Source of the DNA: Thermococcus sp.
Lineage (GTDB): Archaea > Methanobacteriota_B > Thermococci > Thermococcales > Thermococcaceae
Length of the DNA: 6,674 bases
Reading direction: 5' to 3'
NCBI GenBank assembly: GCA_011050175.1
Contig: DRGF01000133.1
Span: 1-6,674 of the forward strand
Below are positions 5,479 through 6,674 of the stretch, one piece after another. Position numbers and translations under genes: made by a program. Below the pieces are notes generated by a model, which was not told where the DNA came from, made no database searches, and worked only from the letters and a program-made list of their open reading frames with translations. How positions within the stretch are numbered: the first letter of the stretch is position 1; the number at the start of each line of letters is the position of its first letter.

Positions 5479-6144
5479 ATGACGGAAGGTGAGAAACCCG
5501 GGGTCGATGTGGGAGAGGCGGATGATATCCAGGTCATCTCTCTTGGGGACTGTCCGATCTGCGGCGGCAAGGGCACGCTCAAGGCCATGCAGTACATCCA
5601 CGAGATACCCTACTTCGGCAAAGTCATGGAAAGCACGATAATCTGTGAGAAGTGCGGCTACAGGAATGCCGACGTCATGATACTCGAAGACAGGCCTCCC
5701 AAGTCCTACTCAGTTCGCGTTGAGGAGGAAAAAGACCTCTTCACCCGCGTGGTCAGGAGCAAGAGCGGTACAATCGAGCTGGACGAGATCGGTGTCAAGA
5801 TAGAGCCGGGCCCTGCGGCAGAGGGCTTCGTCAGCAACGTCGAGGGCGTTCTTGAGCGCGTTCGTGAGACCCTCCTCATGACAAGGAACTTCAAGAAGCA
5901 GGAGGGGGACGAGGAGGCGGTTAAGAAGGTCGATGAAATACTTCAGTACATCGAGGACGTCAAAGGAGGCAAAAAGCCGCTTACAGTTAAGATTATGGAT
6001 CCCCTCGGCAACAGCGCCCTCATAGGTGAGAAGGTTAAGAGCCGCCTGCTCACGCAGGAGGAAATTGACAGCCTCAGCCTCGGGCCCTACGTCAAAGTTG
6101 AGCCCGAGGAGGGCTCAGAGGAGAACCCTGAAAGTGATTCTTAG
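5479..6144 (+). CDS. ZPR1-type zinc finger protein
   Basis: The protein has 221 residues and carries a single ZPR1 module, as in archaea; eukaryotic ZPR1 has two. The zinc finger is C25-x2-C28 (DCPICGG) and C56-x2-C59 (ICEKCGY), with the intervening stretch IHEIPYFGKVMESTI typical of the family. After it comes the beta-rich ZPR1 domain with GTIELDEIGVKIEPGPAAEG (97-116) and FVSNVEGVLERV (117-128). An alpha segment follows, then DPLGNSALI (174-182). The C-terminal tail (207-221) is acidic. Eukaryotic ZPR1 binds and helps fold translation elongation factor eEF1A. An equivalent role with archaeal aEF1A is inference only. The start ATG 5479 is chosen because of GGTGGTG upstream and the TATA box at 5438; extending further would run into sepF and adds non-family sequence. 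The stop TAG overlaps the stop of the opposite-strand ASCH gene. Confidence 0.93.
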   Translation: MTEGEKPGVDVGEADDIQVISLGDCPICGGKGTLKAMQYIHEIPYFGKVMESTIICEKCGYRNADVMILEDRPPKSYSVRVEEEKDLFTRVVRSKSGTIELDEIGVKIEPGPAAEGFVSNVEGVLERVRETLLMTRNFKKQEGDEEAVKKVDEILQYIEDVKGGKKPLTVKIMDPLGNSALIGEKVKSRLLTQEEIDSLSLGPYVKVEPEEGSEENPESDS

Positions 6145-6665
6145 AGGTAGAGCGCCTCCCTCGACAGGAGGTCCTCTATCAAATCTTTTACCCACCCCTT
6201 CCGGGTTCTTCTTGAGAGGTGGATTATTCCCTCAACATGAACCCCGTAGCGCTCTTTCATTTCTTCCCTGCTCATGGGCTCCTTAAAGAGGAATGGCCTC
6301 TCTATCGTGAAGGCGTAGCCGTACTTCTTGATGTACTCCCCCAGCCACTTTTTCCCGTTCTCTCCGTGAACGAGGGTCAGGCCGCTTGTGTCTTTTGTCA
6401 TCTCCCACAGCGTGTCGAGGTCGGCCTTTGTGACCTCCCCGACTTCAAAACCGCCGGCTATGGTACCCCTCTTTGTCAGGGTCTGCTCCTCGTGGAGACC
6501 GAGCCTTCTGAGAGTGTCCCTGAGCTCGTAGGGGTTCCCCCTTGCCACGTAGAGAAAGACGACGTCCCCCTCGTTGAACGCCCTGCTCTTCCTGAGCTCC
6601 ACCGTTTTCAGTCCCCTGAATATCAACTCCGCATAGACCTGGTGGAGCGCTATCACGTGCTCCAT
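6141..6665 (-). CDS. ASCH domain-containing protein
   Basis: The protein has 174 residues. ASCH domains share a beta-barrel fold with PUA-type RNA-binding domains and are proposed to bind RNA or modified nucleotides; one bacterial member (YqfB) hydrolyses N4-acetylcytidine. Typical features are the short LHQVYAELIFRGLKTVELRK (residues 7-26) with the conserved G18-x-K20-x2-E23-x-R25 pattern, then GDVVFLYVARG (33-43), GTIAGGFEVGEV (67-78) and YAFTIERPFLFKEP (117-130). A C-terminal helical extension (131-174) goes beyond the minimal domain. There is no signal or membrane segment. The start has GGTGA at 6670-6674, four bases upstream. The gene converges on ZPR1 with a 3-4 base overlap at 6141-6144. 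The specific reaction or ligand in Thermococcales is not known to me, and the K/E/R motif only suggests nucleic-acid or nucleotide binding. Confidence 0.9.
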   Translation of the reverse strand: MEHVIALHQVYAELIFRGLKTVELRKSRAFNEGDVVFLYVARGNPYELRDTLRRLGLHEEQTLTKRGTIAGGFEVGEVTKADLDTLWEMTKDTSGLTLVHGENGKKWLGEYIKKYGYAFTIERPFLFKEPMSREEMKERYGVHVEGIIHLSRRTRKGWVKDLIEDLLSREALYL

Positions 6666-6669
6666 GGTT

Positions 6670-6674
6670 TCACC
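6670..6674 (-). promoter_or_regulatory. Ribosome binding site of the ASCH gene
   Basis: On the minus strand this reads GGTGA and lies four bases before the ATG at 6665. It fixes the start. The promoter is beyond the right edge. Confidence 0.6.

Noticed and set aside
6026..6286. 86-codon plus-strand frame across the ZPR1/ASCH junction
   Set aside because: It is out of frame with ZPR1 and antisense to the ASCH gene. The Arg/Ser/Pro-rich product is typical of a shadow frame.

Overview
The window looks like chromosomal DNA of a hyperthermophilic euryarchaeon of the order Thermococcales, most likely a fairly GC-rich Thermococcus. The reasons are the gene order, near family-typical sequences for PsmA, SBDS, Rrp4, Rrp41 and Rrp42, heavy use of AGG/ATA/GAG codons, GGTGA-type ribosome binding sites and archaeal BRE/TATA promoters. 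I see no mobile element, CRISPR array, tRNA or rRNA. Every stretch above 300 bases is coding.

Layout. Bases 1-446 (minus) hold most of a HIT-family nucleotide hydrolase/transferase, cut by the left edge. A 55-base divergent region with two interlocked TATA-like boxes separates it from a small two-helix membrane protein (502-732, plus). Then comes the core of the window: psmA (proteasome alpha), the SBDS ribosome-maturation factor, and the exosome genes rrp4, rrp41 and rrp42. All are on the plus strand with gaps of 11 bases or fewer, or with overlaps. A small three-helix membrane protein (about 4655-4942) follows rrp42 directly. Next are sepF (4994-5398) with its own promoter, a ZPR1-type zinc-finger protein (5479-6144) with its own promoter, and on the minus strand an ASCH-domain protein (6141-6665). 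The last two genes share bases of their stop codons.

How the genes fit together. The central operon couples protein destruction (20S proteasome alpha ring), 3'-to-5' RNA decay and tailing (Rrp41/Rrp42 hexamer with an Rrp4 cap) and 60S-type ribosome maturation (SBDS). This is the proteasome-exosome superoperon known from comparative genomics of archaea. The junctions (TGA inside the next Shine-Dalgarno, ATGA overlaps) suggest coupled translation. SepF is the membrane anchor for FtsZ, so the right part moves to cell division. ZPR1 is, by eukaryotic analogy, linked to elongation factor 1A. The two small membrane proteins flanking the operon are the least understood items. The window is mostly conserved housekeeping, and I found no convincing new defence or mobile system.
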